DNA of 64,000 nucleotides from Unio delphinus (GCA_029339505.1 JAQISU010000115.1:6937001-7001000), one strand, 5' to 3'; shown: positions 23,801 through 35,807, numbered from the stretch's first letter. Numbers and translations: made by a program. The notes: generated by a model from the letters alone, not told the origin.

Positions 23801-24893
23801 GGGTGTGTATATACACACTAGGACTGACGGAAAGCTGTTCAACATCGCCCATCTCCGTGCAAAGACTAAAGTTACAAAGGTTCTCATCCGTGAATTGCTC
23901 TTCGCCGACGATGCAGCCTTGACATCACACAAGGAAGATGAATTGCAGCAGCTAGTATGCCGCCTCTCCCACGCCTGCAAGGAGTTCGGACTGACCATCA
24001 GTCTGAAGAAGACGAATGTAATGGTGCAGGACGCAGACACCTCTCCCCCCATCGCCATTGATGGGTACAACCTGGAAGTTGTTGAGGACTACACATACCT
24101 TGGGTCCACCATCTTCAACTCGCTCTCCGTTGATACTGATGTAAATGGCCGGATTGCCAAGGCATCAGCAGTTATGGCGAGACTGAACCAGAGGGTCTAG
24201 GACAATCACAACCTTTACGAGAAGACCAAACTGCGCATCTACCAGGCATGCGTGCTCAGCACACCCCTTTACAGCAGCGAAGCATGGACCACCTATGCGA
24301 GTCATGTGAGGAAACTCAACAGCTTCCACCTGAGATGCTTGCGACGCATTCTGCGTATCCAGTGGCAGGACAAAGTTCCCAACACAGAGGTTCTGAAACG
24401 CACCGGCATGAACAGCATGTTCTCCATTTTCAGCGAGAGGCGCCTTCGCTGGCTAGGCCATGTTAGGAGAATGGACCCAGGCCGCATACCCAAGGACCTG
24501 CTGTACGGCGAGCTAGTAGAAGGTGCACGAACGACTGGAAGGCCACGTCTGCGATACAAAGATGTCTGCAAAAAGGACATGAAGACAGCCAACATCAACA
24601 TAAACAATTGGGAGAGCTGTGCTGACAACCGCTCCGCGTGGCGTCTTGCTGTCAGACAAGGCACTCAGAAAGCTGAGGAGATGAGAAACACAAACCTCGC
24701 TGCAAAGAGAGCCAGGAGGAAGGAGAACCAAAAACATCCTCAGCAAGCATCAGCATACACCTGCAGCAAGTGCAACAGAGACTGTCACTCAAGGGTCGGA
24801 CTTTTCAGCCACTCGCGAAGGTGCAGATAGGACACCCAAATCGGAAGCTACACCATCGTCTCTCGAAGACGGACGGATGCCGACAAAAAAAAA
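20822..24893 (+). mobile_element. Near full-length non-LTR retrotransposon (RTE/BovB-like organisation)
   Basis: The 4.07-kb element is bracketed by exact 11-bp duplications ATTTAGATGTG (20811-20821 and 24894-24904) and ends in a short A-run, as expected for target-primed reverse transcription. Base composition is GC-richer than the surroundings. It has an upstream region of about 0.8 kb with no clear domain, one long endonuclease-RT coding sequence, and a short 3' tail. Clade is inferred from domain order and RT motifs and is not certain. The long near-open frames and perfect duplications mark it as the youngest LINE in the window. Confidence 0.93.
21602..24830 (+). pseudogene. LINE ORF2: APE endonuclease + reverse transcriptase + zinc knuckle, inactivated
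   Basis: Open from 21602 (preceded by an in-frame stop at 21599). The endonuclease starts at FASWNIRTL (~21675), before the first ATG at 21707, so the true start is upstream or lost. Motifs in order: LQETRLADSG, YLLGDFNARVG (22130), DTDHSLV (~22420), RT GKAPGSDGIPPEVLK (~23155), NYRGISLLSIVGKAF (~23338), FIDLTKAFDLV (~23541), SSGVKQGCVLAPTLFAIFF, catalytic LFADDAAL (~23900). The C-terminus has CSKCNRDCHSRVGLFSHSRRC, a C2HC finger. Three lesions are visible: TGA at 23329-23331 and TAG at 24198-24200, each where relatives have Trp, and one frame change between about 23610 and 23655. Otherwise intact, so decay is recent. Confidence 0.92.
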
Positions 24894-24953
24894 ATTTAGA
24901 TGTGTAAAAATGTTTTCAGACTGGTTTATCAATATATATCACTTGCAAGCAAT
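24894..24953. repeat. ~50-bp minisatellite, right part
   Basis: Continuation of the array at 20655-20821 after the LINE, beginning with the second copy of the target duplication. Confidence 0.8.
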
Positions 24954-25109
24954 ACTGACTTTACGTGCTGATAAAGCAACAGAGGAAGACAATTCGAATA
25001 CGGATTGGTATAGACGTGTTTGATAACTCAAACTAAATTTAAAAGCCATCGCAAATCTCCATCGTCTTGACTGCTCAACACCTATCCCCGGAGCTGAATT
25101 CAATTGATG

Positions 25110-25352
25110 GGGGGAGAGGGCTGAGCGGACTTAACCACCCGCCTTTACCGATTACTACTATTTTGCCTCTGTCCGCGTGGGTTTGAGTCTCGTGCTCGGC
25201 CAATGTGTGTATATGTGAAGGTTTGACAATAACGTCCCCTGGGTTGGTGGTTCTTACTGGGGTTCTCCAGAGTTCTTTCTCCACCAGTTTTATTTTGGCC
25301 GATGTGTATAACCAATCATGCTTTAAAAATGGCTTTGAACTCCAATACAACA
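25110..25352 (+). mobile_element. Old family-1 SINE
   Basis: Diverged copy: CCTCTGTCCGCGTGGGTTTG, then GTTGGTGGTTCTTACTGGGG, TTCTCCACCAG, GGCCGATGTGTATAACC and a GGCTTTGAACTCC end align with the family-1 consensus. No target duplication remains visible. Confidence 0.8.
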
Positions 25353-25429
25353 ACATTCAGCTTTAGAAATAGTTGGTAACGTCTAGTCCCCAGAGAAGCA
25401 TAACTGGAGAAACTGGTAATCATGCTTAA

Positions 25430-26665
25430 TATAAACTAAGAATCATTAGTAATAGACACTAGCGTTCATGATCAATAGAAATTAGCATTCATGATCAATA
25501 GAAATTAGCAATCGTGATCAATAGAAAGTAACAAACACGATTAATATAAACTATCAATCATTATTAATAGTTATTAGCAACCATGATTAATGTAAAATAG
25601 CTATCATCTTAATAGAAACTAGCAATCATTATTAATAGTCACCAGCAATCATTATTAATAGTCATCAGCAATTATGATTAATAGTCATTAGCAATCACGA
25701 TTAATGTAAAGTAGCTATCATCTTAATAGAAACTAGCAATCATTATTAATAGTCATCAGCAATCATTATTAATTGTCATCAGCAATCATGATTAGTAGTC
25801 ATCAGCAATCATGATTAATGTAAAACAGCTATCATCTTAATAGAAACTAGCAATCATTATTAATAGTCATCAGCAATCATGATTAATAGTCATCAGCAAT
25901 CATGATTAATAGTCATCAGCAATCATGATTAATAGTCATCAGCAATCATTATTAATAGTCATCAGCAATCATTTTTAATAGAAATTAGCGATCGTGATCA
26001 ATAGAAACTAACAAACACGATTAATATAAATTATCAATCATTATTAATAGTCATTAGCAATCATGATTAATGTAAAGTAGCTATCATCTTAATAGAAACT
26101 AGCAATCATTATTAATAGTCATCAGCAATCATTATTAATAGTCATCAGCAATCATGATTAATAGTCATCAGCAATCATGATTAAAAGCCATCAGCAATCA
26201 TTATTAATAGTCGTCAGCAATCATGATTAATAGTCATCAGCAATCATGATTAATAGCCATCAGCAATCATGATTAATGTAAAGTATCTATCGTCTTAATA
26301 GAAACTAGCAGTCATTATTAATAGTCATCAGCAATCATTATTAATAGCCATCAGTAATCATGATTAATAATCATCAGCAATCATGATTAATGTAAAGTAG
26401 CTATCATCTTAATAGAAACTAGCAATCATTATTAATAGTCATCAGCAATCATTATTAATAGCCATCAGTAATCATGATTAATAATCATCAGCAATCATGA
26501 TTAATGTAAAGTAGCTATCATCTTAATAGAAACTAGCAATCATTATTAATAGTCATCAGCAATCATTATTAATAGCCATCAGTAATCATGATTAATAGTC
26601 ATCAGCAATCATGATTAATGTAAAGTAGCTATCGTCTTAATAGAAACTAGCAATCATTATGAAAA
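25430..26665. repeat. 23-bp minisatellite with 115-bp higher-order repeat
   Basis: Basic unit of the form AATCATTATTAATAGTCATC AGC, over 50 copies. A variant unit containing AATGTAAAGTAGCTATCATC recurs at about 26393, 26508 and 26623, giving a higher-order period near 115 bp (five basic units) in the right third. It continues at 27826-28110 beyond an inserted LINE. Confidence 0.93.
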
Positions 26666-27660
26666 CTAGGTTATATTATTTTACCGTCTCCAGCATGTAG
26701 TTGGCATTCACGATACAGCCTTAATGTGGTTCAAGTCATACTTTCCATACAGGAATAAAATTGTGTCCGCAAATACAATACACTCTAGCTCATTTCATCT
26801 ATGTTGTGGTGTTCCACATGGTCTGTTCTTGGACACGTTCTCTTGATTCTATACATTCAGCCGCTCTCAAGTTTGATCATCATCTAGTGTCTCACCAACT
26901 CTACGCTGTTGACACACAAATATACAGATCTAGCCATCCAACTGAAGTTGATGCTACCATCCAAGGAGTAGAAAGGTATATTTCTGATGTGAAATCATGG
27001 ATGACATGTGCCAAGCTGTAGATCAATGATGATAAAACTGAGGCTATTCTGATCACAACACAAACACTTTCTCATTCACATCCTTTACCTCAAACAATAA
27101 ATATCAGCAACATCAACATTAAATTCACATAGTCAGTACGAAACCTAAATGTTGCTCTGGACAGTACTCTCACCGTGTACCTACATGTCATAAACATAAG
27201 CAAGGCTGCATATCTTGAGCTGAGACGCATCAGTTCCATTCGCAAATATCTTTCAGTTGATGTCACTGTGTTCATTAGTACCTTCAAGACTCGACTTTGT
27301 AGCTCAGTTCTGTCTGAATCGTCGTTCTATGGAGAACGGGGTGTTTTTGCATACCAGGGTCCAGCAACTTTGAACGAATTGCCCACTGAACATTGGCACA
27401 AAGACACGGTGATCCCATTCAAGAGACTGGCACAAAGACACGAGAGTGCTCCTAAAACTCACCTATTTCGACTGCAAGAACAAACTTAAAGACCTAATAA
27501 TTTTCCTACCTTAAACATTTCGAGTATGTTTTATGTTTCTAATTTCATGGTGTTTGCCTTTATTCAATCAATACATTATACATGTTTTTAGTTTATAGGT
27601 ATTGTCTAATGTTGTAAAGCGCTTAGAGCTTCTAGATATTAGGCACTATGCAAAGTCCTC
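26666..27660 (+). mobile_element. CR1/L2-type LINE 3' part, inserted in minisatellite
   Basis: A 5'-truncated copy. It begins in the RT palm (WFKSYFPYRNKIVSANT), has YVVVFHMVCS in place of a CCGVPQGS-type motif, QLYAVDTQIYRSSHPTEVDA (YADD changed to YAVD), then KAAYLELRRISSIRKYLSVD, and a C-terminal THLFRLQEQT. The 3' end TGTAAAGCGCTTAGAGCTTC ... GCAAAGTCCTCATTA runs into (ATT)n, as in the copy at 54.9 kb. An internal deletion removes the segment after KYLSVD. Multiple stops. The flanking minisatellite resumes at 27826. Confidence 0.88.
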
Positions 27661-27665
27661 ATTAC

Positions 27666-27764
<99 letters not shown>

Positions 27765-27825
27765 CATTACTATTATTATTATTATTAGTAGTAGTAGTAG
27801 TAGTAGTAGTATCATCATCATCATA
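27661..27825. repeat. (ATT)n(AGT)n(ATC)n tract at LINE 3' end
   Basis: About 130 bases of ATT with a few ATC interruptions, then AGT and ATC repeats. It sits exactly at the LINE 3' terminus, so it probably grew from the element's own short 3' repeat. Confidence 0.93.
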
Positions 27826-28110
27826 AACTAGCAACCATGATTAATAGAAACTATTAATCATATTAATATACACTAGCAATCGTTATTATTAGACGCTAAC
27901 AATCATTATTAATTGACACCAGCAATGATGATAAATAGACGCTGGCAATCATTATTAATATACACTAGCAATCGCTATTAATAGACACTAACAATCATTA
28001 TTAATAGACACTAGCAATGATGATAATATATACGCTGGCAATCATGATCAATAGACACTAGCAATCATGTTTAATATACACTAGGAATTCTGATTAATAG
28101 AATGATGCAG
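27826..28110. repeat. 23-bp minisatellite, right part
   Basis: Degenerate units such as ACTAGCAATCATTATTAATA with an AGACAC/AGACGC variant. This is the continuation of 25430-26665. Confidence 0.88.
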
Positions 28111-28436
28111 GAAATTAAGTAGAACAGCCATTGGCTTAGCGTATATTTACTTGGTATTTTAAACAACGACGATAGTAAATCTAAAAGTTGTGAGGTCGGC
28201 CTATGCACTAACTCTTTTAGCGAGGGACAGAAGTATAACAAAACAGTCTCAAAGATTTTATTTAATACGAAAATTCAGAGGACAGAGTTCGACAGTCATT
28301 TATTTTATCCAAACAGTTTGCTCCCTCATGACGAAATAAAAGAATTGCACAAATGGTAACACTTATTTGACACGAACATAACCAGTGACGGCATCTCACA
28401 TTTTTTGCACGTTGCTCTGAACAAATTCGAGATTAT

Positions 28437-28443
28437 AAATGAA

Positions 28444-28474
<31 letters not shown>

Positions 28475-28476
28475 AT
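28437..28476. repeat. (AAAT)n microsatellite
   Basis: About ten AAAT units. Confidence 0.93.
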
Positions 28477-28493
28477 AGATAAGTGAAAGTAAC

Positions 28494-28616
28494 CAGGGAT
28501 GTCATGGGGGGGGGGGGCGCAGTGGGATATGCTGTAAAATGGTTTTAGCCTACGTAAGAAAATTAACAAGCCCGTCAAGTTTTGCCCTATTCCCGAAAAA
28601 TTGAATGATGTCTCTG
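28494..28616. mobile_element. Small hAT-like MITE, 123 bp
   Basis: Ends CAGGGATGTCAT and ATGATGTCTCTG are imperfect inverted repeats. Flanks AAAGTAAC (28486-28493) and AAAATAGC (28617-28624) match at 6 of 8. The right two thirds match the reverse complement of 40069-40160, a sister copy. Confidence 0.65.
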
Positions 28617-28624
28617 AAAATAGC

Positions 28625-30146
28625 AAATATACCGCCATGTCGATTATTCTTCGCGTCGGGTAATTTTGTGCAACGATACGACAATGCTGTAAACATCGGA
28701 TCACGTGTTTTTTCTGATCGAATATCCATGTCGTATCAAGAAAAAAAAATCATTCTTTTATGAAGGAAGTAACATTCATAAATTGAACAAAAAAATCCGT
28801 GTTTTTATAATAAATGCATGAAGACCCACTCTGACTTTTATTTTACTTTTTAACGAGAAAATTATATTTATTGTGAATCTGTTAGAATCATCGAAATAAA
28901 TACAATATACGAAAGATGGAAATGTATATTTTAAAACAATGCTGCATATTAATGCAAGTTTCTAATTTAACAAGAAGCTGTCCCACAAAATCGTCTGCTC
29001 ATGATATCCAAAATGTCAACCTGTTGCCAAAGAAAATTTGGAGTATCCGTCCGTAAGTCAAAGGATGGGAGAAAGCTTGCCTGTAACAATATAACACAAG
29101 GGAAGACACGAGTCCGCACCCTCGGTAGTCCGCACCCTCGGTAGTCTCAACCTTGCTAGTTTCCTAATTTCGTCTTCTAATTTCCAACTGAAGCCAGTTG
29201 TATTCAAGAATAGTTCAATTTTCAAAACAGCTTGACACACTTCGTTCAGTTTGTGAAATACTGAAGAAAATGTATTAATTGTTTGCCGATTTTTTTGTTG
29301 TTGACGCCAATGGTGAAATCCAAGACCATCCGAGTGCAAACGGCTTGTCCAGGCGTCAAAATCGGCGAACATATACGAGACGTTGTTAATACATTACATG
29401 CTATTTATTGTTGATTCTCTTCAACATACTAGCTTATTTATTTTATAAAATGTTAAATTTTACTAATTCTTTTACAAGATCAGTTTAGTTTGCTCATGTA
29501 TCTATTGCCATTTAATTCTTAGCCTGAATTTTGTAAAACTAGCTAGCTATAAACCTAGCCTAATTACATGACCGAAATGCTGACACAAACGGTCCAAAGT
29601 AAAATGTATTTCATTTCCATTGCCCTATTAATAAACATTTCAGCTTTCAAAGTTATCATCTGAATAGGCCGACATATCGTACGTCAAGAAAACACTGGGG
29701 TGGCATCCGTTTTGTCCAAAATTAATATTATTCTGAACAGAACATTATGGTGGAAGTTGCCTCTTTTCAAAAGGTAATTATTGCAGTATTTATTTTCGTC
29801 AATCGGTCGAATTCGGTATGCGTGTTGCCTCAATATTGGTGAACGAAACTCTTAGGTGCGCAGAAATGCCCGACAGCATCATCTTTCTGCAACGCCGATT
29901 TCGAGACAGAAGTTCCGTGAAAAAAAAATAATTTCAAGTTTATAAACTCCAAATACACGCATACTTTTGTTGGTGAAATATTTATCTATTTGGTAGGATT
30001 TCATAGAAAAATTCATTGTCTTTTTTTTCCATTTTTCAATTGTCTTCTTTTGTTCGTTAAAGCTATCAAAAACCGGAGTAAGATTTATGAAATTAATATT
30101 AAATGAATCAAGATCTACTGTGTTGAGACGTCTGGACGCCCTATTG

Positions 30147-30148
<2 letters not shown>
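28625..30148. other. No gene; contains duplicated segments
   Basis: AT-rich DNA holding the partner of 9692-9760 at about 29020-29090 and the partner of 9280-9500 at 29665-29880. No complete gene or RNA seen. Confidence 0.5.
29665..29880 (+). repeat. Duplicated segment, possible MDR exon-2 relic (copy B)
   Basis: Partner of 9280-9500. The right part can be read GMRVASILVNETLRCAEMP, to be compared with GVCYSEGQLRKSGCRP of the intact MDR exon 2. No usable acceptor AG in the expected place. Exon origin is tentative; the duplication is clear. Confidence 0.55.

Positions 30149-30180
<32 letters not shown>
30149..30180. repeat. (TA)n microsatellite
   Basis: Sixteen TA units. Confidence 0.95.
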
Positions 30181-30182
<2 letters not shown>

Positions 30183-30349
30183 CTGAGGGTTCACTCTATG
30201 CTGGTGTTGTTCTGAAAAAGACCCAGTCGTGACTTGTGCGTGGCATTTGCATGCATGAACAGCAACTGAATACCTTCATGAGGTCAAAAGCTGATCGTTT
30301 AGAATCGTGGTATTGTTGGTTTTAACGGTACTTTTCAACGCATTATTGG

Positions 30350-30475
30350 ATATTACATGCCCAGAAAATGGGATCTAAATGCCTTTCCCATGAGCACACC
30401 TAGGCAACCGGCGTGGGCTGGTCAGGGCGTCTATTGAACCCGCGACCCTTGCATTACGAGTCCATCGCTCAATAA
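30350..30475 (-). mobile_element. tRNA-derived SINE-like element, minus strand
   Basis: On the minus strand: GAGCGATGGACTCGTAATGC followed by AAGGGTCGCGGGTTCAA, resembling the anticodon arm (loop CTCGTAA, so a Thr-CGT-like anticodon) and T arm of a tRNA, with unrelated sequence after it. The acceptor arm is not recognisable, so a SINE head is preferred over a gene. Confidence 0.5.
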
Positions 30476-31539
30476 ATAACGGAAAACCGATTGATTTTTT
30501 TAGTTACGGAAGTATCATACAAGATCTTAATATTGAACACCGCAATCTCGACTGATATCTATTCTACAAATATGCATAGAAAATAAAGTAAGAATTGAAT
30601 ATTGATTGGTTAACCTCTATCTTGAGTAAAGAACGCGATGGTAAAGATTAGAGCACGTGAAATTTCAGTTATACAGCTAAGACATCCTCGTTATAGTCTT
30701 ATGTGCAACTCATCAGCCTCAATCGATCGTGTACCGCTGAGCGGAGTGTAAATGACCTGCAAATATATTTCTTATTTTCATAATGCACTACAAGTGGTTG
30801 GCACGTGCTTTGAAAGTCAACAAACTGAAATCGACAGTAGGCCCCACATTAACACAAAGACACCTACACGCGTACTGTTGGTATGAACAGAACAGAAAAA
30901 GAAACGTTATTTACTTCGAACATAACGAGCGATTCCTATCAACCTAAAAGCAGTAGGGGGCGATCCAGTGTCCCCCTCAAAATATACAATTAATTAAAAT
31001 AAAATAAAACAAACAGCTAGACAAAACAAATAAACACAACCATAATAAAACTGACAAAAGTAAAGCGATAACCTGAGGAAAAGAAAACAAATTGAGGAAA
31101 CAAACTTCCATTTGCTGTCTATAAATGTGAATGGTATTTATTTTGAAAAGGACAAATTTTTTTTCGAAGCAAGAAAAACAATAGACAACTTTTACATGAT
31201 AGTCATACAAGAGACACACAACTGACTAACGAATGAAATAAAAATAGAATGTGAAGAGGGAATGGAAGGTATAATAATTACAAAGCACTTTACAGAAAAT
31301 GATGTAAGATGGTGGGGGCGGGTGGGGTGGCTACAATAATTAAAAACAAAAAAGGGGTTAAATGGGAAAGGAAAGATGAGGAAAACTTTTTTAAGGGGAG
31401 ATTATTAAATATTATAATGAAAGGGATACATTTCATAAATGTATACGTTCCGGCTAATAAATATCAAAAACAACAATTTATAGAAGAACTAGTGAAATAT
31501 TTGGAAAGATTTACGATGAAGGATTTAATATTAGGAGGG

Positions 31540-31617
31540 GATTTAAATCGAGTAGGGGATTTAAATTGGGTAGGGGATTTAAATTGGGTAGGGGGATTTA
31601 AATTGGGTAGGGGATAA
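31540..31617. repeat. 18-bp tandem repeat inside LINE endonuclease
   Basis: Four copies of GGGGATTTAAATTGGGTA (first copy ends TCGAGTA) directly at the catalytic GGDLN motif, so VGDLN is repeated in frame before a one-base slip. Confidence 0.88.
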
Positions 31618-32905
31618 TATAGGTAGGACAACTCACAACAACAACAAATGACATGAAATTTAAAGACGAGATGGAAAACTTAATAAAAACTCAGAAACTG
31701 CTTGACATATACAGATGACTTAAGGGTGAAATATACTTTCGAATATAAAGGGGACCAGGGCAGTAGGATAGATAAACTCTTGATGACCAGTTTTGGAAGA
31801 AAAAATACAAAATGGCAGGGACTATAGATTTTAAACTTTCGAACCATAAATTAATATATGTAGAAATAGGAACAATAAATACGATTAAATGAGGAAGGGG
31901 ATCATGGAAGATTAACCAACTATTAGAGTAATCGGACTTCATTAGGGAAACAAAGGAAATAAAAATTGAAAACAAAAAAAAAACAAGGGAAATTTTGACA
32001 TATTTAAAGAATGGGATAAATCAGCCATACATTAATCAAAATAAGGGATTGGGAAAAGAAAATTAGAGAAAGTAGCGATAGTAAATTTAATTAAAATAAG
32101 TAACTCACAACAAGCCAAAAACACACTAAATGAAAAATTAAATAAAATAAAAAGAGAAGAAGAAAAAGAAAGGGAAATTAAAGCAGGGAAATTTACGTGG
32201 GTATACAAAATAGCAGAGGGGCTATATAAAATGGAAGAATTAAGGAGAGGTGGGAGAAAAAAATCCAAAAGCCCTACAAATTGAAGGGGATGGAATTACA
32301 ATGGACACAAATAAAATTCTACATTATATTATAAGACTACTACGCTGGACTCTACGAATCATAGAACATAGAAGACGAACAAATCGACAAATATCTACAA
32401 AGTACAAAATGGGAGATGATATCTTCAGAACATAAGGACTTATGTGAGGAATTCATCTCACAGAACGAAATCAGGGAAACAATATGCGATCTAGCTAAAG
32501 GAAAATCACCAGGTAGAGATGGACTCGCCGCAGAATTCTACACACAAAAAACATGTTGGGAGCTGTCGCCAGTATTAGAATGGTTGTACAATAACATTGC
32601 ATTACACAAACATGACAAGCAAAAATCAAAGGCATTCAAGTTCCAAACATTAGAGAAGAGGTAAAGATGTTACAACACGCATAAACTTTGTACAAGACCT
32701 AAATTCCTATATAATACTTATATAGGAAAAAAACAGAAATATTATTACTAGCAGACTGGAGAAGCAAAGACAAGGTAAAGGCCCTAGATCTCTACTTTGG
32801 TAAGGATGAGGATGAATTTTTTTTTTTAAATCAGGGAAAAAAAATAAACGAAAATGTGAAAACCTGGGCGTTAACGCCGCTGTGACAAATGGAACTGGCA
32901 CAAGT

Positions 32906-33745
32906 AGCAAAACACTAGCTGTACCTAAATTACATAATAAATTCAATAGACAAAAAACGAACACTTAAAAACACTAGATGTATGTAAATTACATAAAAAA
33001 CTCAATAGACAAAAAACGAACACTTAAAAACACTAGATGTATGTAAATTACATAATAAATTCAATAGACAAAAAACGAACACTTAAAACACTAGATGTAT
33101 GTAAATTACATAATAAATTCAATAGACAAAAAACGAACACTTAAAAACACTAGATGTATGTGTACCTAAATTACATAATAAATTCAATAGACAAAAAAAG
33201 AACACTTAAAAACACTAGATGTATGTGTACCTAAATTACATAATAAATTCAATAGACAAAAAACGAACACTTAAAAACACTAGATGTATGTGCACCTAAA
33301 TTACATAATAAATTCAATAGACAAAAAACGAACACTTAAAAACACTAGATGTATGTGTACCTAAATTACATAATAAATTCAATAGACAAAAAACGAACAC
33401 TTAAAAACACTAGATGTATGTGTACCTAAATTACATAATAAATTCAATAGACAAAAAACGAACACTTAAAAACACTAGATGTATGTGTACCTAAATTACA
33501 TAATAAATTCAATAGACAAAAAACGAACACTTAAAAACACTAGATGTATGTGTGCCTAAATTACATAACAAATTCAAAAGACAAAAAACGAACACTTAAA
33601 AACACTAGATGTATGTGTACCTAAATTACATAATAAATTCAATAGACAAAAAACGAACACTTAAAACACTAGATTTATGTGCACCTAAATTACATAATAA
33701 ATTCAATAGACAAAAAACGAACACTTAAAAACACTAGATAACCAG
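32906..33745. repeat. 59/65-bp minisatellite inside LINE copy A
   Basis: About 13 units beginning CACTAGATGTATGTGTACCT and ending AAAAACGAACACTTAAAAA. Early units are 58-59 bp (lacking GTGTAC), later ones 65 bp. LINE coding sequence resumes on both sides, and the sister LINE copy B has this stretch once (about 42385-42460). Confidence 0.94.
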
Positions 33746-34370
33746 ATTATTAAATACGTATTGGGATTCAAAACACATTACATAAACAAAGAAAACTTAT
33801 ACAAGGACGGGGGGGGGGGGCATAAAAAAAGGGGGGGAGATTAGACCTCCATTGCCCCGTCCTGATTAAAATCACCAGCATATTTAACAGATTTAAACAC
33901 ATTAAGGCGAAGCCGAAAATACCTTGGCAAGGGCTCGACATATACTATTTTGGATTCTCTATGAAACAAAGAACAGACATATACACAATTAATAAATAAA
34001 CAAAATTACTAGAGGTGTCATGAAACTTACGGTCAGTTAAAAAAATATTAAATAAATATAGAGATAGTAGGAAATTTCGGGAAATGTATACAAAAACAAC
34101 ACACAAATGGGTAACATACAACATAATAAATAGTGGAAACGCAAAGTAGAACAATAACACATACACATCAACTGGGATAGGGCCTGGGGGTACTGGAATA
34201 AATTAGGATCTTTGAAAATACAGAGCCACTGCTTCAAATACATGCACGATGCGTGGCTGACAGGAGAGGTAGCAGTGAGACGGCATATGGTCGCTTTTTC
34301 CAAGAAACATGTGATGGCAGAATACGGGAAAGAGATTATAACAACAATTAGGGAACCACATGAACACTAA
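33746..34370 (+). pseudogene. LINE copy A C-terminal remnant
   Basis: Continuation of the L1-like ORF after the minisatellite. It shares a block with copy B: CAGAGCCxCTGCTTCAAATA ... CAGTGAGACGG here at 34222-34281 and at 42900-42969. Frameshifted, interrupted by poly-G runs at 33809 and 33828. Confidence 0.7.
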
Positions 34371-34379
34371 AACTTATTA

Positions 34380-35230
34380 TCAATTGATGTATTCTACAAA
34401 AACAACAACAACAACAACAACAACAACAATAAAAAACACTACACAAAGTCACTAACTACATAATTATAATAATTGGGAAACACTATTAGAATAGGAAAAT
34501 TTAAAAGGGGGACACGGGCCCTCAAGTGGAAAGTACGGGATTAGATCGTCATGGGCTAAATCACAGTGGACAGGCCTGTGAAAGAGTCGGGAAAATACCC
34601 ACTTAGAGGGACACAGAACAAACGAAACAAGAATACAAATTTAGGTCTTAAATTGAGGTATTAAAGTTAATTCCTTACGCAACTAGTGGCTTTTAAACTG
34701 AACCAACACTGCCAATAACCCCTCTTTTTTGCATTCATTTTATGCAGGAAAGAGCTATTTTGGATATTTTCCTCTGACAAGACAGATCAAAGAATCAGTA
34801 CGTACCTTATGCATGAATAAAGTTCACTAGTACTGTAACAAATTAGCATACTTTTCATCACCCATCAACAATCTAGATTTTTTAAAGATATTTACCTCTG
34901 TAGCAGACACATGTAAATACATAAGCCAAGTCGGCTGCTCATTTGAATCCCAAGTTACGCATTTGATCTAGTCTAACTGTGACAGGCAGTCACCAACAAG
35001 ACAAACTCTTAAACTACATTACAGATTTAGCTTATGTGTGAATTCATAACTGCTAGCATTGTGATAATTAAGCTCATGCCTAATACCTTAAATAATAGGG
35101 AGGAGGTGGCCGAATACGAAACTATCCAGTGAGACCTTAAGGGAATAAAATAGAGTTATTAAGTGTTTCCCAACACGCATGCCCCAGTAAAGAAACAATA
35201 GAATAGGGATTATAGGATACTTAAGGATTT
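34380..35230. other. No gene recognised
   Basis: AT-rich DNA with an (AAC)n run near 34400-34430. Nothing else supported. Confidence 0.45.
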
Positions 35231-35234
35231 TTAA

Positions 35235-35328
35235 ACTGTACATGTATATCTATACAAATCCTCACTCTGTGTAGTTCCCGTACTGTACATTTATATCTAT
35301 ACAAATCCTCACTCTGTGTAGTTCCCGT
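35235..35328. repeat. Direct 47-bp duplication
   Basis: ACTGTACAT(G/T)TATATCTATAC begins at 35235 and 35282; the copies differ by one base or so. Confidence 0.9.
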
Positions 35329-35711
35329 ACTGCACTGAGAACCCTGTTTAAGGGCAAATAAATCATGTGGAAATTGGAAAGTATTTGAATAATAAATAAA
35401 TAAGAGACGACCAAATTCGTGTTTGGAGAAGTACAATTTACAATTTAAAAAAAGTACGGACCCCAATTTGAACACAGTCGGACTCAGTAATGCATATTTC
35501 AAAAAAATGCAAAGATCGCCACGGAAAATACACTATCAATAAAACAATAAGTTTATTTTTATTTAAAGAACGTAGTATATCGAACTTTGCAAGAAAATTC
35601 AAAACTAAATAAATAAATGGAATTAAAGAAAGAAGATTGATGATCTGACTTTAGGATCAAAATCACTGAATAAGACAACTGGGAAGAATAACAAGGTCAT
35701 CCCAACAAGGA

Positions 35712-35716
<5 letters not shown>

Positions 35717-35803
<87 letters not shown>
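35717..35803. repeat. (TA)n microsatellite
   Basis: About 43 TA units. Confidence 0.95.

Positions 35804-35807
<4 letters not shown>

Larger units (their letters stand above)
31085..34370 (+). mobile_element. L1-like LINE copy A, decayed
   Basis: Endonuclease start: LLSINVNGIYFEKDK and MIVIQETHN (31110-31220). Then INVYVPANKYQKQQFIEEL and LILGGDLNRVG (31430-31550), FKLSNHKLIYVEIG (~31830). RT entry: ISQNEIRETICDLAKGKSPG RDG (~32450). C-terminal: LDLYFGKDEDEF (~32785), then after an internal minisatellite IKYVLGFKTHYINKENLYKD (~33750), IPWQGLDIYYFGFSMKQRTD (~33920) and MVAFSKKHVMAEYGKEIITT (~34290). There are many stops, and the RT core between about 32660 and 32740 is deleted. L1/Tx1-type affinity rests on the NVNG start and RT entry motifs. 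Confidence 0.82.
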
